Part shown: piece by piece, positions 9,838 to 20,723 of the stretch
How positions within the stretch are numbered: the first letter of the stretch is position 1
How the letters are laid out: each line of letters begins with the position of its first letter
Origin: Planococcus donghaensis MPA1U2
Lineage (GTDB): Bacteria > Bacillota > Bacilli > Bacillales_A > Planococcaceae
Length of the DNA: 51,750 nt
Direction of reading: 5' to 3'
NCBI RefSeq assembly: GCF_000189395.1
Contig: NZ_AEPB01000065.1
Coordinates: forward strand, 1-51,750
Position numbers and translations under genes: made by a program
The notes under the pieces: model-generated
Database searches by the model: none
The model's input: the letters and a program-made list of their open reading frames with translations, nothing else
What the model was told of the DNA's origin: nothing

Positions 9838-10703
9838 AATCTCAAAAAAGTTTTCAGCACAAAGAAGCAACTTTGTATTTAGTAGCAACACCTATTGGCA
9901 ATTTAGAAGATATGACCATACGCGCGCTACGCATTTTAAAAGAAGTCGATTTGATTGCAGCCGAAGATACACGCAACACTAAAAACCTTTGCAATTATTT
10001 TGATATACAAACTAAATTAGTTAGCTATCATGAACACAACCAAGAAAGCGGCGGGTTTAAAATTTTGTCGTATTTGGAACAAGGCAAGTCAGTCGCATTA
10101 GTGAGTGACGCTGGCATGCCGTGTATTTCGGATCCTGGTGAAGATATTGTAAAGCGAGCTGTAGCAGAAGGCTTTCCTGTTGTCCCTATTCCGGGAGCTA
10201 ACGCAGCACTTAGTGCGCTAATTGCATCTGGAATTTCACCACAACCTTTTTTATTTTATGGCTTTTTATCGCGTAATAAAAAGGAACGGTTAGCCGAACT
10301 CGAAATATTGGGCCAGAAACAAGAAACACTGATTTTTTATGAAGCGCCTCACCGATTAAAGGAAAGCTTAAAAAGCATACAAAAAGCGGTAGGCGATGAT
10401 CGGGAAATTGTATTAGCACGCGAAGTAACAAAGAAATTCGAAGAATTTATAAGAGGAACAGTGGGGGAAGCTGTCGAATGGGCCGATGAAAACGAAATTC
10501 GTGGAGAATTTTGCATAGTGTTAGAAGGAAATGCGGACCCTGAACCGGTAGAAAACGTAAAGTGGTGGGAAACGCTATCCATTGAAGAGCATGTCGATCA
10601 ATTGATAGAAACCAAAAACTTAACATCGAAAGAAGCGATTAAAGAAGCAGCGATTGAACGACAATTGCCGAAAAGAGAAGTGTATCAAGCTTATCATACG
10701 TAA
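9834..10703 (+). CDS. rsmI: 16S rRNA (cytidine1402-2'-O)-methyltransferase
   Basis: Tetrapyrrole-methylase-fold enzyme that 2'-O-methylates C1402 in the decoding centre of 16S rRNA. Visible motifs are [23 protein letters not shown] and the [12 protein letters not shown] loop, then [10 protein letters not shown]. Starts at ATG 9834 after GGAGAG, four-base overlap with yazA. The 289 aa length is standard. Ends at a bidirectional terminator shared with abrB. Confidence 0.95.
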   Translation: MKSQKSFQHKEATLYLVATPIGNLEDMTIRALRILKEVDLIAAEDTRNTKNLCNYFDIQTKLVSYHEHNQESGGFKILSYLEQGKSVALVSDAGMPCISDPGEDIVKRAVAEGFPVVPIPGANAALSALIASGISPQPFLFYGFLSRNKKERLAELEILGQKQETLIFYEAPHRLKESLKSIQKAVGDDREIVLAREVTKKFEEFIRGTVGEAVEWADENEIRGEFCIVLEGNADPEPVENVKWWETLSIEEHVDQLIETKNLTSKEAIKEAAIERQLPKREVYQAYHT

Positions 10704-10754
10704 GAAAAGCGTAAGTAGCCGTATAGATTCAATGGATAAAAGATAAGTAAGCAT

Positions 10755-10789
10755 AAAAAAACCGGATGCGTGGGCACCCGGTTTTTTTA
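10755..10789. terminator. Bidirectional terminator between rsmI and abrB
   Basis: ACCGG (10761-10765) pairs with CCGGT (10778-10782), and TGC with GCA inside. A-run on the left and T-run on the right let it serve both strands. The two genes converge on it. Confidence 0.9.
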
Positions 10790-10791
10790 AC

Positions 10792-11070
10792 TTATTTGTT
10801 TAAGTTGTTTTGAATTTCTTTTACTAACATTTCTGCGCCTTCAGAGCTTAAGATCAATTTACCGCCAACTAATTGCATGTTTTCGTCTGATACTTCGCCT
10901 GTCACTGCACATGTCATGTTTGGTAAGTATTTCTTCAAGATAATTTTATCGTCATCCACATAAATTTCCAATGCGTCTTTCTCAGCGATTCCTAAAGTAC
11001 GGCGCAATTCGATTGGAATTACCACTCGTCCTAACTCATCTACTTTACGAACAATACCTGTTGATTTCAT
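10792..11070 (-). CDS. abrB: Transition-state regulator AbrB
   Basis: Swapped-hairpin (SpoVT-AbrB) DNA-binding protein that represses post-exponential genes, including spoVG, in B. subtilis. The N-terminal DNA-binding half is almost identical to B. subtilis AbrB: GIVRKVDELGRVVIPIELRR and TLGIAEKDALEIYVDD. Total 92 aa. The GAGGAGG ribosome site lies ten bases ahead of ATG. It has its own sigma-A promoter and a pair of Spo0A-box-like sites just downstream of it, the arrangement used for Spo0A repression in B. subtilis. The paralogue SpoVT, which follows mfd in B. subtilis, is absent here. Confidence 0.96.
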   Translation of the reverse strand: MKSTGIVRKVDELGRVVIPIELRRTLGIAEKDALEIYVDDDKIILKKYLPNMTCAVTGEVSDENMQLVGGKLILSSEGAEMLVKEIQNNLNK

Positions 11071-11103
11071 AATTATAGTCCTCCTCTAAGTTTATCAAAT
11101 TTA

Positions 11104-11120
11104 TTCGTCAAAATTCGACA
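11104..11120 (-). promoter_or_regulatory. Two Spo0A-box-like sites in the abrB leader
   Basis: On the minus strand TGTCGAA (11114-11120) is followed by TGACGAA (11104-11110), ten bases apart, in the same orientation and about +14 to +30 from the predicted abrB start point. TGTCGAA is the established 0A box. The same two-box layout downstream of the promoter mediates Spo0A repression in B. subtilis. Confidence 0.75.
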
Positions 11121-11140
11121 TTTTCCACTTCCTGTAATAA

Positions 11141-11169
11141 ATCATACCAACTACTGTCAATTAGGTCAA
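11141..11169 (-). promoter_or_regulatory. Sigma-A promoter of abrB
   Basis: Minus strand: TTGACC (11164-11169), 17-base spacer, TATGAT (11141-11146). Strong fit to the housekeeping consensus. Confidence 0.8.
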
Positions 11170-11246
11170 TAAAAAACTATCGAAAATATAATAAAATTTA
11201 AGATTTAGTGTTAATTTCGCCAGATTTACTGTACAAGATGTCATAA

Positions 11247-11265
11247 ATTCGACAAAATGTCGAAT
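11247..11265. promoter_or_regulatory. Palindromic pair of Spo0A boxes upstream of metS
   Basis: ATTCGACA-AAA-TGTCGAAT is a perfect inverted repeat built of two exact 0A boxes facing each other. It lies between the abrB promoter and metS. A TATAAT hexamer at 11299-11304 follows without a good -35. The rest of the 328-base gap between abrB and metS holds the promoters listed separately and no gene. Confidence 0.55.
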
Positions 11266-11336
11266 GGAATTGTAACGGGATAGCTATAAGTAGCAAGCTA
11301 TAATACCTATTTAAGTGATTGGTTGGAATTGAAAGA

Positions 11337-13357
<2,021 letters not shown>

Positions 13358-13381
13358 AATATACTGGAAAAGAACTGTTTT

Positions 13382-13410
13382 GACCCACTTTCATTAGTGG
13401 GTCTTTTTTT
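13382..13410 (+). terminator. metS terminator
   Basis: GACCCACT/AGTGGGTC perfect 8-bp stem, six-base loop, seven Ts. Confidence 0.93.
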
Positions 13411-13559
13411 GTTTTTCTAGTTTAAATTGCCCAATATTACAATGAAATAGGACGAAATGACGCGGAATTAACATGTTTTGTTACCTAATTGTAATGTTGC
13501 TGTGAAGAAAGATACAGGTAGAACCATTAGAATAAAGCTTAATGTGAGGAGAATGATTG

Positions 13560-14336
13560 ATGTTTATCGATACCCATGTACATTTAAATGCAGATCAATA
13601 CGATGAGGACTTAGTAGAAGTCATTGAGCGCGCACGAGAAAACCATGTGGAAAAAATGGTAGTCATCGGCTTCGACCGAAAAACGATCGAACGAGCCATA
13701 GAGTTGGCCGAAACCTACGAATTTATCTTCGCAGTAGTTGGTTGGCATCCAGTAGATGCCATCGACTGTACTGAAGAAGACCTGGCGTGGATTGAAGAGC
13801 TAGCTGCTCATCCTAAAGTAGTTGGAATCGGAGAAACCGGTTTGGATTATCATTGGGACAAATCGCCAAAAGAGGTACAACAAGAAATCTTCCGTAAGCA
13901 AATTCGGTTGGCTAAAAAAGTGAAACTGCCAATTATCATTCATAACCGGGAAGCAACAGCAGACGTATTAGAAATTCTTAAAGAAGAAAACGCACAAGAA
14001 GTAGGCGGCGTGATGCATTGCTTTAGTGGCAGTGTAGAGACAGCCCACCAAAGTATCGCAATGAACTTCATGATTTCACTTGGTGGACCAGTAACATTTA
14101 AAAATGCCAAAAAGCCAAAAGAAGTGGCCGAAGCGATCTCACTCGATCATTTAATGATTGAAACAGATGCTCCATATTTAGCACCGCATCCCTATCGCGG
14201 CAAACGAAATGAACCATCTTATGTTCCTTTAGTAGCGCAAGAAATTGCGCGGTTAAAAGACATTTCAATAGAGACTGTCGCAAAAGCAACTACTGAGAAC
14301 GCCGAAAAGTTTTATAAATTTTCTCAAAAAAAGTGA
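13560..14336 (+). CDS. tatD: TatD family metal-dependent hydrolase/DNase (YabD)
   Basis: Amidohydrolase-fold nuclease of the TatD family, associated with 3'-5' exonuclease activity and DNA repair. Metal ligands show as DTHVHL (H6, H8), GIGETGLDYH, HNREA, MHCFSGS and ETDAPYLAP. Start at ATG 13560 with GTGAGGAG upstream; TTG 13557 is also in frame. The 258 aa length is typical. It sits between metS and yabE as in B. subtilis. Confidence 0.92.
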   Translation: MFIDTHVHLNADQYDEDLVEVIERARENHVEKMVVIGFDRKTIERAIELAETYEFIFAVVGWHPVDAIDCTEEDLAWIEELAAHPKVVGIGETGLDYHWDKSPKEVQQEIFRKQIRLAKKVKLPIIIHNREATADVLEILKEENAQEVGGVMHCFSGSVETAHQSIAMNFMISLGGPVTFKNAKKPKEVAEAISLDHLMIETDAPYLAPHPYRGKRNEPSYVPLVAQEIARLKDISIETVAKATTENAEKFYKFSQKK

Positions 14337-14356
14337 AATTAAGAAATTCGTATTCG

Positions 14357-14385
14357 TTGACATGAAAAACACAGGCCCATATAAT
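14357..14385 (+). promoter_or_regulatory. Consensus sigma-A promoter of yabE
   Basis: Exact TTGACA (14357-14362), 17-base spacer, exact TATAAT (14380-14385). The best sigma-A promoter in the window. Confidence 0.92.
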
Positions 14386-14413
14386 CACTCAAGTGAAAGA
14401 GGAGGAATTATTT

Positions 14414-15742
14414 TTGACAAATCAAGCAAATAGTACCAATTCGACAAAGTCATTTAAAGGTAAATCGTTGGCGGTAACAATCGCGACTGTCTTATTGTTC
14501 GCAGCGGTTTTAACTTTCGCTATATATGAAGGAACAAAAAATACAATAACAGTAACAGCAAATGGAGAACAGGAACAAGTAAGAACGCATGCAGAAACAG
14601 TAGGTGCCTTTTTAGAAGAACAAGACATCGAAACTGGAGAGCATGATTTTGTAAGCCATTCTGCAGATACACCGATTAATGAAGATATGACATTGGAATG
14701 GGATGCAGCAGAACAATATGCTGTAACCGTTGATGGGAAAGCGACTTCAGCTTGGACCACAAAAAACACAGTGTCAGACATTTTAGCAACAGCGAATATT
14801 GAGTTAACAAAATACGATAAAGTAACCCCAGCATTAGACGCACAAGTAGACGAAGACACAAAAATCTCAGTTGAAAAAGCATACGAAGTTACAATTCAAG
14901 ACGGCGTGGAAGAAAAGAAAGTATGGTCTACTTCGACAACAGTCGCTAATTTCTTAAAAGAAAACAAAATCACATTAGGTAAACTAGATCGCGTTGAAAG
15001 CGAAATGGACGCATTGGTTTTACCAAATTCAGAAGTCAAAGTAGTTCGCGTTGAAAAAGTTACAGATGTAGTTGAGGATTCTGTAAAATACGCAGTCGAA
15101 ACTAAAAAAGACGACACGCTTCTTAAAGGTAGCGAAAAAGTTGTTCAAAAAGGTCAAAATGGCTTAGTTGAAAAAACATATGAAATTGTAAAAGAAAATG
15201 GTAAAGAAGTAAAACGTGATCTTAAAAACGAAAAAGTTGTTAAAGAACCAACAAAACAAGTAACGGCAGTTGGCACAAAAACAGTTGTCGCTAGCGTTTC
15301 GCGTGGAGCTCAAAAAGAAACTGTTAAAACAGCTTCACCTGAAAAAGCACCAACAGCTACAGCGACTACAGTTAAAGCAACAACGACTCCTAAAGCAACA
15401 CCAGTCAAAACTACAACAGTTAAAGAGACACCTGCAGCAGAACCAACTGGTGGAAAAGAATTTTATGTATCGGCAACAGCGTATACAGCAAGCTGCACAG
15501 GATGTTCAGGAATTACAGCTACGGGCATTAACTTAAAAGCAAACCCTGGCCTTAAAGTAATTGCGGTAGATCCAAATGTTATTCCATTAGGTTCTAAAGT
15601 ATGGGTAGAGGGATACGGAAATGCGATTGCAGGCGATACAGGCGGAGCAATCAAAGGAAATAAAATTGATTTATTCATGGCAAACAGATCAGATGCTTTG
15701 TCATTTGGACGGAAACAAGTGAAAGTTAGAATTTTAAACTAA
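14414..15742 (+). CDS. yabE: Cell-wall protein YabE: DUF348 repeats, G5 domain and 3D domain
   Basis: Membrane-anchored, extracellular protein related to resuscitation-promoting-type wall hydrolases. An N-terminal transmembrane segment (about 19-38) precedes DUF348-type repeats (ITVTANGEQEQV, AVTVDGKATSAW, EVTIQDGVEEKK), a G5 domain (about 230-290), a Thr/Lys/Ala/Pro-rich linker and a C-terminal 3D domain. The three aspartates appear in AVDPNVIPLG, GDTGG and KIDLF. I start at TTG 14414, eight bases after AGAGGAGG; the open frame runs back to GTG 14393 without a ribosome site. About 442 aa. Enzyme activity (lytic transglycosylase-like) is inferred from the 3D/MltA relationship. Confidence 0.88.
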   Translation: MTNQANSTNSTKSFKGKSLAVTIATVLLFAAVLTFAIYEGTKNTITVTANGEQEQVRTHAETVGAFLEEQDIETGEHDFVSHSADTPINEDMTLEWDAAEQYAVTVDGKATSAWTTKNTVSDILATANIELTKYDKVTPALDAQVDEDTKISVEKAYEVTIQDGVEEKKVWSTSTTVANFLKENKITLGKLDRVESEMDALVLPNSEVKVVRVEKVTDVVEDSVKYAVETKKDDTLLKGSEKVVQKGQNGLVEKTYEIVKENGKEVKRDLKNEKVVKEPTKQVTAVGTKTVVASVSRGAQKETVKTASPEKAPTATATTVKATTTPKATPVKTTTVKETPAAEPTGGKEFYVSATAYTASCTGCSGITATGINLKANPGLKVIAVDPNVIPLGSKVWVEGYGNAIAGDTGGAIKGNKIDLFMANRSDALSFGRKQVKVRILN

Positions 15743-15761
15743 TCTATTTTAATCCAACTGC

Positions 15762-15796
15762 AAGCTTTCCTGGGATATTTCCCGGGAAAGCTTTTT
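15762..15796 (+). terminator. yabE terminator
   Basis: AAGCTTTCC/GGAAAGCTT with an inner GGGA/TCCC, about 14 bp, then Ts. Confidence 0.93.
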
Positions 15797-15855
15797 ACAT
15801 GTTAATCGATAAACAGGTAAAATAAACAAGAAGCTTGAAATGAGGAATTTGATAA

Positions 15856-17291
<1,436 letters not shown>

Positions 17292-17358
17292 TAACGGCAT
17301 TCTGTTACAAAATCGGCACAACTTGTTTCGAGTTAAAGAAATTTCGAATAAATAAATA

Positions 17359-17388
17359 TTGACAGCAACAGAGTGTCGCTGATAAAAT
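17359..17388 (+). promoter_or_regulatory. veg promoter P1
   Basis: TTGACA (17359-17364), 18-base spacer, TAAAAT (17383-17388). Confidence 0.75.
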
Positions 17389-17399
17389 TATAAATTTGC

Positions 17400-17428
17400 T
17401 TGACTATTCCATCAAATTATGGTAGAAT
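17400..17428 (+). promoter_or_regulatory. veg promoter P2
   Basis: TTGACT (17400-17405), 17-base spacer, TAGAAT (17423-17428), 27 bases before the start. Tandem with P1; the veg promoter of B. subtilis is known as very strong. Confidence 0.8.
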
Positions 17429-17454
17429 TTTATCCATAGTGAGGTGTAGACAAA

Positions 17455-17718
17455 ATGCCCAAAACTTTGGCGGATATTAAAAAGTCGTTAGACCTACATT
17501 TAGGAAAGCGATTGCTTTTGAAGGCAAACGGAGGTCGCAAGAAAACGGTCGAACGTGCCGGAATCCTGCGCGAAACATATCACTCCGTGTTCGTGATTGA
17601 GTTAGATCAAGAAGAGCATGCATTTGAACGCGTGTCTTACAGCTACGCAGACATCTTAACTGAAGCAGTAGAAATTACTGTGTACGAAGGAACCGAAGAC
17701 GCACTTGTTGTGAAATAA
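17455..17718 (+). CDS. veg: Veg family protein
   Basis: Small conserved protein of 87 aa, linked in B. subtilis to biofilm matrix gene expression, with a mechanism that remains unclear. The block [20 protein letters not shown] and the [13 protein letters not shown] core are diagnostic. GAGGTG ribosome site. In B. subtilis sspF, a spore DNA-binding protein gene, follows; here ispE follows directly. Confidence 0.95.
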   Translation: MPKTLADIKKSLDLHLGKRLLLKANGGRKKTVERAGILRETYHSVFVIELDQEEHAFERVSYSYADILTEAVEITVYEGTEDALVVK

Positions 17719-17743
17719 TCGAACTACATTTATAAGATACTCC

Positions 17744-17785
17744 AAAACTTGCTCCTGCTGATTTAAGCGGAATGCGAGTTTTTTT
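17744..17785 (+). terminator. veg terminator
   Basis: AACTTGC pairs with GCGAGTT (one G-T wobble), inner CC-GCT/AGC-GG with a bulge, then a T-run. Confidence 0.75.
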
Positions 17786-17865
17786 GTTTCTATCACCACT
17801 TTGCTTTCCATTAGCCCGCGGTATGTTAAAATAGTCTTCATCAGAATATAAAAGGAGGCAGTGGG

Positions 17866-18729
17866 ATGCTCTACGTGAAAGCGCCTGCCAAGATTAACTT
17901 AACATTAGATGTTTTGCATAAACGTCCAGATAACTATCATGAAATCGAAATGATTATGACCACGGTGGATTTGTCGGATCGCATAGGATTGATGGGGACA
18001 GCAAAAGGCATACATATTCAGTCTGCAGATCGCTTCGTGCCAAATGATTCCCGCAACCTTGCTTATCAAGCCGCACAATTGATTAAAGACACTTTTAACA
18101 TTAAGACCGGCGTTATCATTTCGCTAGATAAAAAAATTCCGGTTGCCGCAGGTTTAGCCGGAGGGAGTAGCGATGCTGCTGCTACATTAAAAGGATTAAA
18201 TAAACTTTGGCAATTAAACTTGTCACTTGATGAACTAGCTGAGCTAGGGGCTAAAATCGGCTCGGATGTTTCTTTTTGCGTTTACGGGGGCACAGCTCTT
18301 GCAAAAGGGCGTGGAGAAATTATTCAACAATTGCCGACTCCACCGAATTGCTGGGTCATCTTAGCAAAACCAACTATTGGCGTCTCTACAGCTGATGTTT
18401 ACGGTGCGTTCGATGTAACCACAGCTCAACATCCAAACACACAAGAAATGATTCAAGCACTCGAAGATGGCGATTACGATGCGATGTGCGCCAACCTTGG
18501 CAATGCTCTTGAAAGTGTTACCTTAAAATTGTATCCAGAAGTTGCGCATATTAAAGATCAGATGAAGAAATTTGGTGCGGACGCTGTATTAATGAGCGGA
18601 AGTGGGCCAACAGTTTTCGGGTTGGTTTACCAAGAAGCACGTATTCCACGTATATATAATGGCTTGCGTGGCTTTTGTTCGGAAGTTTATGCAGTACGGT
18701 TGATTGGCGAACGAGAGCCCCTTGCTTAA
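17866..18729 (+). CDS. ispE: 4-diphosphocytidyl-2-C-methyl-D-erythritol kinase
   Basis: GHMP-family kinase of the non-mevalonate isoprenoid pathway, feeding undecaprenyl phosphate and quinones. The ATP loop [15 protein letters not shown] and the C-terminal [10 protein letters not shown] are clear; [12 protein letters not shown] marks the N-terminus. AAAGGAGG lies ahead of ATG 17866. The 287 aa length is typical. Confidence 0.95.
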   Translation: MLYVKAPAKINLTLDVLHKRPDNYHEIEMIMTTVDLSDRIGLMGTAKGIHIQSADRFVPNDSRNLAYQAAQLIKDTFNIKTGVIISLDKKIPVAAGLAGGSSDAAATLKGLNKLWQLNLSLDELAELGAKIGSDVSFCVYGGTALAKGRGEIIQQLPTPPNCWVILAKPTIGVSTADVYGAFDVTTAQHPNTQEMIQALEDGDYDAMCANLGNALESVTLKLYPEVAHIKDQMKKFGADAVLMSGSGPTVFGLVYQEARIPRIYNGLRGFCSEVYAVRLIGEREPLA

Positions 18730-18786
18730 ATACGGACATTTATGGTAAGTTTTCTATAAATCATTCGTGTTTAGGAGAGGGTAGTT

Positions 18787-19614
18787 TTGAAGTGGAAGCG
18801 CAGTGAACGGCTTGTTGATATGACACATTTTTTATTAGACCATCCACATAAATTGATTCCGCTGACTTATTTTTCGGAGTTGTATCAATCAGCTAAGTCA
18901 TCAATTAGTGAAGATTTAGGAATTGTGAAAGAAACGTTTGAAGAAAAAGGAATCGGTTTGTTAATGACAGTACCAGGAGCAGCTGGTGGTGTTAAATATG
19001 TTCCAAAACTTCAAGCTGGTGAAATTAAAACCGTAATAGCGGATTTAATGGAAGAGTTAAGTCATTCGGATCGATTGTTGCCAGGTGGTTATTTGTATAT
19101 GACTGATGTGCTTGGCAATCCCGAAATGATGAACCGGGTTGGTAAAGTATTTGCGACAGCATTTGCTAACGAGAAAATTGATGTCATTATGACAGTAGCA
19201 ACAAAAGGTATCCCAATTGCACATGCTATTGCGCATCACTTGAATGTACCGGTCGTTATTGTTCGTCGTGATAGCAAAGTTACTGAAGGCTCTACCGTCA
19301 GCATCAACTATGTATCAGGGTCATCAAGACGAATCCAGACAATGGTGTTGTCAAAACGTAGCATGAAGAGTGGACAGCGCGTTTTGATTACAGATGACTT
19401 TATGAAAGTCGGCGGAACGATGAATGGCATGAAGAACTTACTTGAAGAGTTTGAGTGCACATTAGCGGGTGTCGCTGTTCTCGTCGAAGCCGAGCATTCG
19501 GATGAGCGTCTTGTTGAGAAGTATTTGTCTCTCGTCAAATTGCATGAAGTCAGTGAAAAAGAACGAACCATCGCTTTAGAAGAAGGAAATTACTTTGAAA
19601 ACGGGGGAATTTAA
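18787..19614 (+). CDS. purR: Purine operon repressor PurR
   Basis: Winged-helix repressor fused to a phosphoribosyltransferase-like domain; in Bacillus it binds PurBox DNA and is released by PRPP. The N-terminus MKWKRSERLVDMTHFLL matches B. subtilis PurR, fixing the TTG start at 18787. The PRPP loop VLITDDFMKVGGT is at residues 199-211, and the basic TEGSTVSINYVSGSS stretch is present. 275 aa. The next gene, ridA, begins immediately at the stop. Confidence 0.96.
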   Translation: MKWKRSERLVDMTHFLLDHPHKLIPLTYFSELYQSAKSSISEDLGIVKETFEEKGIGLLMTVPGAAGGVKYVPKLQAGEIKTVIADLMEELSHSDRLLPGGYLYMTDVLGNPEMMNRVGKVFATAFANEKIDVIMTVATKGIPIAHAIAHHLNVPVVIVRRDSKVTEGSTVSINYVSGSSRRIQTMVLSKRSMKSGQRVLITDDFMKVGGTMNGMKNLLEEFECTLAGVAVLVEAEHSDERLVEKYLSLVKLHEVSEKERTIALEEGNYFENGGI

Positions 19615-19992
19615 ATGAATTACGTAGCGACAGACAAAGCAGCAGCTGCAATTGGCCCATATTCACAAGGTGTAGTTTCAGGAGGGCTTTTGTATAGCTC
19701 GGGTCAAATTCCATTAACAGCAACCGGTGAATTGGTTGACGGTTCTATTGGCGATCAAACGCATCAAGTATTTTCAAACTTAAAAGCAGTACTTGCAGAA
19801 GCAGGCTCATCTTTAAATGATGTCATCAAAACTACTGTTTTTATTAAAGACATGAATGACTTTGCTGCTTTAAACGAGATTTATGCTAGTTACTTTGGAG
19901 ACCATAAACCAGCGCGCTCGACAGTTGAAGTGGCACGGTTACCAAAAGATGTAAAAGTAGAAATCGAAGTTATTGCGAAAGCGAACAAGTGA
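19615..19992 (+). CDS. ridA: RidA family enamine/imine deaminase (YabJ)
   Basis: Trimeric enzyme that hydrolyses reactive 2-aminoacrylate-type enamines and protects PLP enzymes. The [22 protein letters not shown] block and [12 protein letters not shown], containing the catalytic arginine, are present. 125 aa. It abuts purR with no gap and ends at a perfect terminator, so purR-ridA is one unit. Confidence 0.95.
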   Translation: MNYVATDKAAAAIGPYSQGVVSGGLLYSSGQIPLTATGELVDGSIGDQTHQVFSNLKAVLAEAGSSLNDVIKTTVFIKDMNDFAALNEIYASYFGDHKPARSTVEVARLPKDVKVEIEVIAKANK

Positions 19993-20010
19993 AATTAGTT
20001 AAACTAAGTT

Positions 20011-20055
20011 AAAAAGCAGGCCAACTCATCATTTTATGAGTTGGCCTGCTTTTTT
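20011..20055 (+). terminator. purR-ridA terminator
   Basis: Perfect stem AGCAGGCCAACTCAT/ATGAGTTGGCCTGCT with flanking A and T runs. Confidence 0.97.
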
Positions 20056-20116
20056 CATCTCTTATTCCTCTTATTTTCTTTATTGAGTAAATTTTCAAAT
20101 AAGTTTTGTGATTTGT

Positions 20117-20145
20117 GAAGGAGAATGGTCCTTTATAGCGAATAA
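20117..20145 (+). promoter_or_regulatory. Sigma-H-type promoter of spoVG
   Basis: GAAGGAGAA (20117-20125) and AGCGAATAA (20137-20145), 11 bases apart, fit the sigma-H pattern RnAGGAwWW-N11-12-RnnGAATWW with one mismatch. B. subtilis spoVG is sigma-H dependent. The AT-rich stretch upstream (20060-20110) would suit AbrB binding; that last point is inference. Confidence 0.7.
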
Positions 20146-20193
20146 CCATAATTAGGGTTTAAAACAGCAGCTGAGAGGAGGGGGAACAAGAGA

Positions 20194-20478
20194 ATGGAAG
20201 TAACAGATGTGAGACTAAGACGTGTACAAACCGACGGTCGAATGAGAGCAATCGCCTCCATCACGCTGGATGACGAATTTGTGATTCACGATATTCGGGT
20301 AATTGATGGAAACGATGGCTTGTTTGTAGCGATGCCGAGCAAAAGAACACCAGATGGGGAATTTAGAGATATTGCTCATCCGATTAACTCAAGCGCACGC
20401 ACGAAGCTACAGGAAGCGGTCTTAACTGCATATGAGCAAAGTGAAAACGAAGCGGTTTTGGAAAATGCCGGCGTTTAA
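20194..20478 (+). CDS. spoVG: SpoVG family RNA/DNA-binding regulator
   Basis: Small site-specific nucleic-acid-binding regulator, best known in B. subtilis for septation and cortex effects and in Staphylococcus and Listeria for virulence and RNA binding. [30 protein letters not shown] and [19 protein letters not shown] are signature blocks. 94 aa. Strong GAGGAGGGGG ribosome site. Kept although neighbouring sporulation-only genes are missing, as in other non-sporulating Bacillales. Confidence 0.96.
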   Translation: MEVTDVRLRRVQTDGRMRAIASITLDDEFVIHDIRVIDGNDGLFVAMPSKRTPDGEFRDIAHPINSSARTKLQEAVLTAYEQSENEAVLENAGV

Positions 20479-20493
20479 TGGAGCTGAAACAAG

Positions 20494-20527
20494 GAGCCTT
20501 CTATTGTAAAAATAGGCTCTTTTTTTA
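20494..20527 (+). terminator. spoVG terminator
   Basis: GAGCCT (20494-20499) pairs with AGGCTC (20514-20519), then eight Ts. Confidence 0.85.
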
Positions 20528-20566
20528 TTTGCCTTTTTTGTCATGGGATTGTCATGCCTTGGAACC

Positions 20567-20595
20567 TTGAAAAATCAAGGTTTTTCCGCTATAGT
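20567..20595 (+). promoter_or_regulatory. glmU promoter P1 candidate
   Basis: TTGAAA (20567-20572), 17-base spacer, TATAGT (20590-20595). Its -35 lies inside the inverted repeat AACCTTGA-AAAA-TCAAGGTT (20563-20582), which is followed by Ts and could instead be a second terminator. Confidence 0.5.
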
Positions 20596-20633
20596 CAATA
20601 AGGAAAAGCGAATTTTTGGTTGACATGGCGAGG

Positions 20634-20662
20634 TTAACACTGAACCGATCAATTGATAGAAT
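20634..20662 (+). promoter_or_regulatory. glmU promoter P2
   Basis: TTAACA (20634-20639), 17-base spacer, TAGAAT (20657-20662), about 60 bases ahead of glmU. Confidence 0.6.
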
Positions 20663-20723
20663 AAATATAAGGATAGACCTGGTAAAAAGGGTTCTGATCA
20701 AAAGAGGAGTGGAGGGATAACAG

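Noticed and set aside
14422-14859. 145-codon minus-strand open frame opposite yabE
   Set aside because: Serine/cysteine-rich mirror of a repeat-containing gene, no ribosome site. B. subtilis has an antisense RNA to yabE, but I see no clear promoter here to support one.
17426-17434. DnaA-box-like TTATCCATA near veg
   Set aside because: Single near-match with no cluster; it is embedded in the veg promoter region, so chance is likely.
18730-18786. Possible PurBox upstream of purR
   Set aside because: The best match (around CATTCGTGTTT) fits only about nine of twelve positions and has no partner box.
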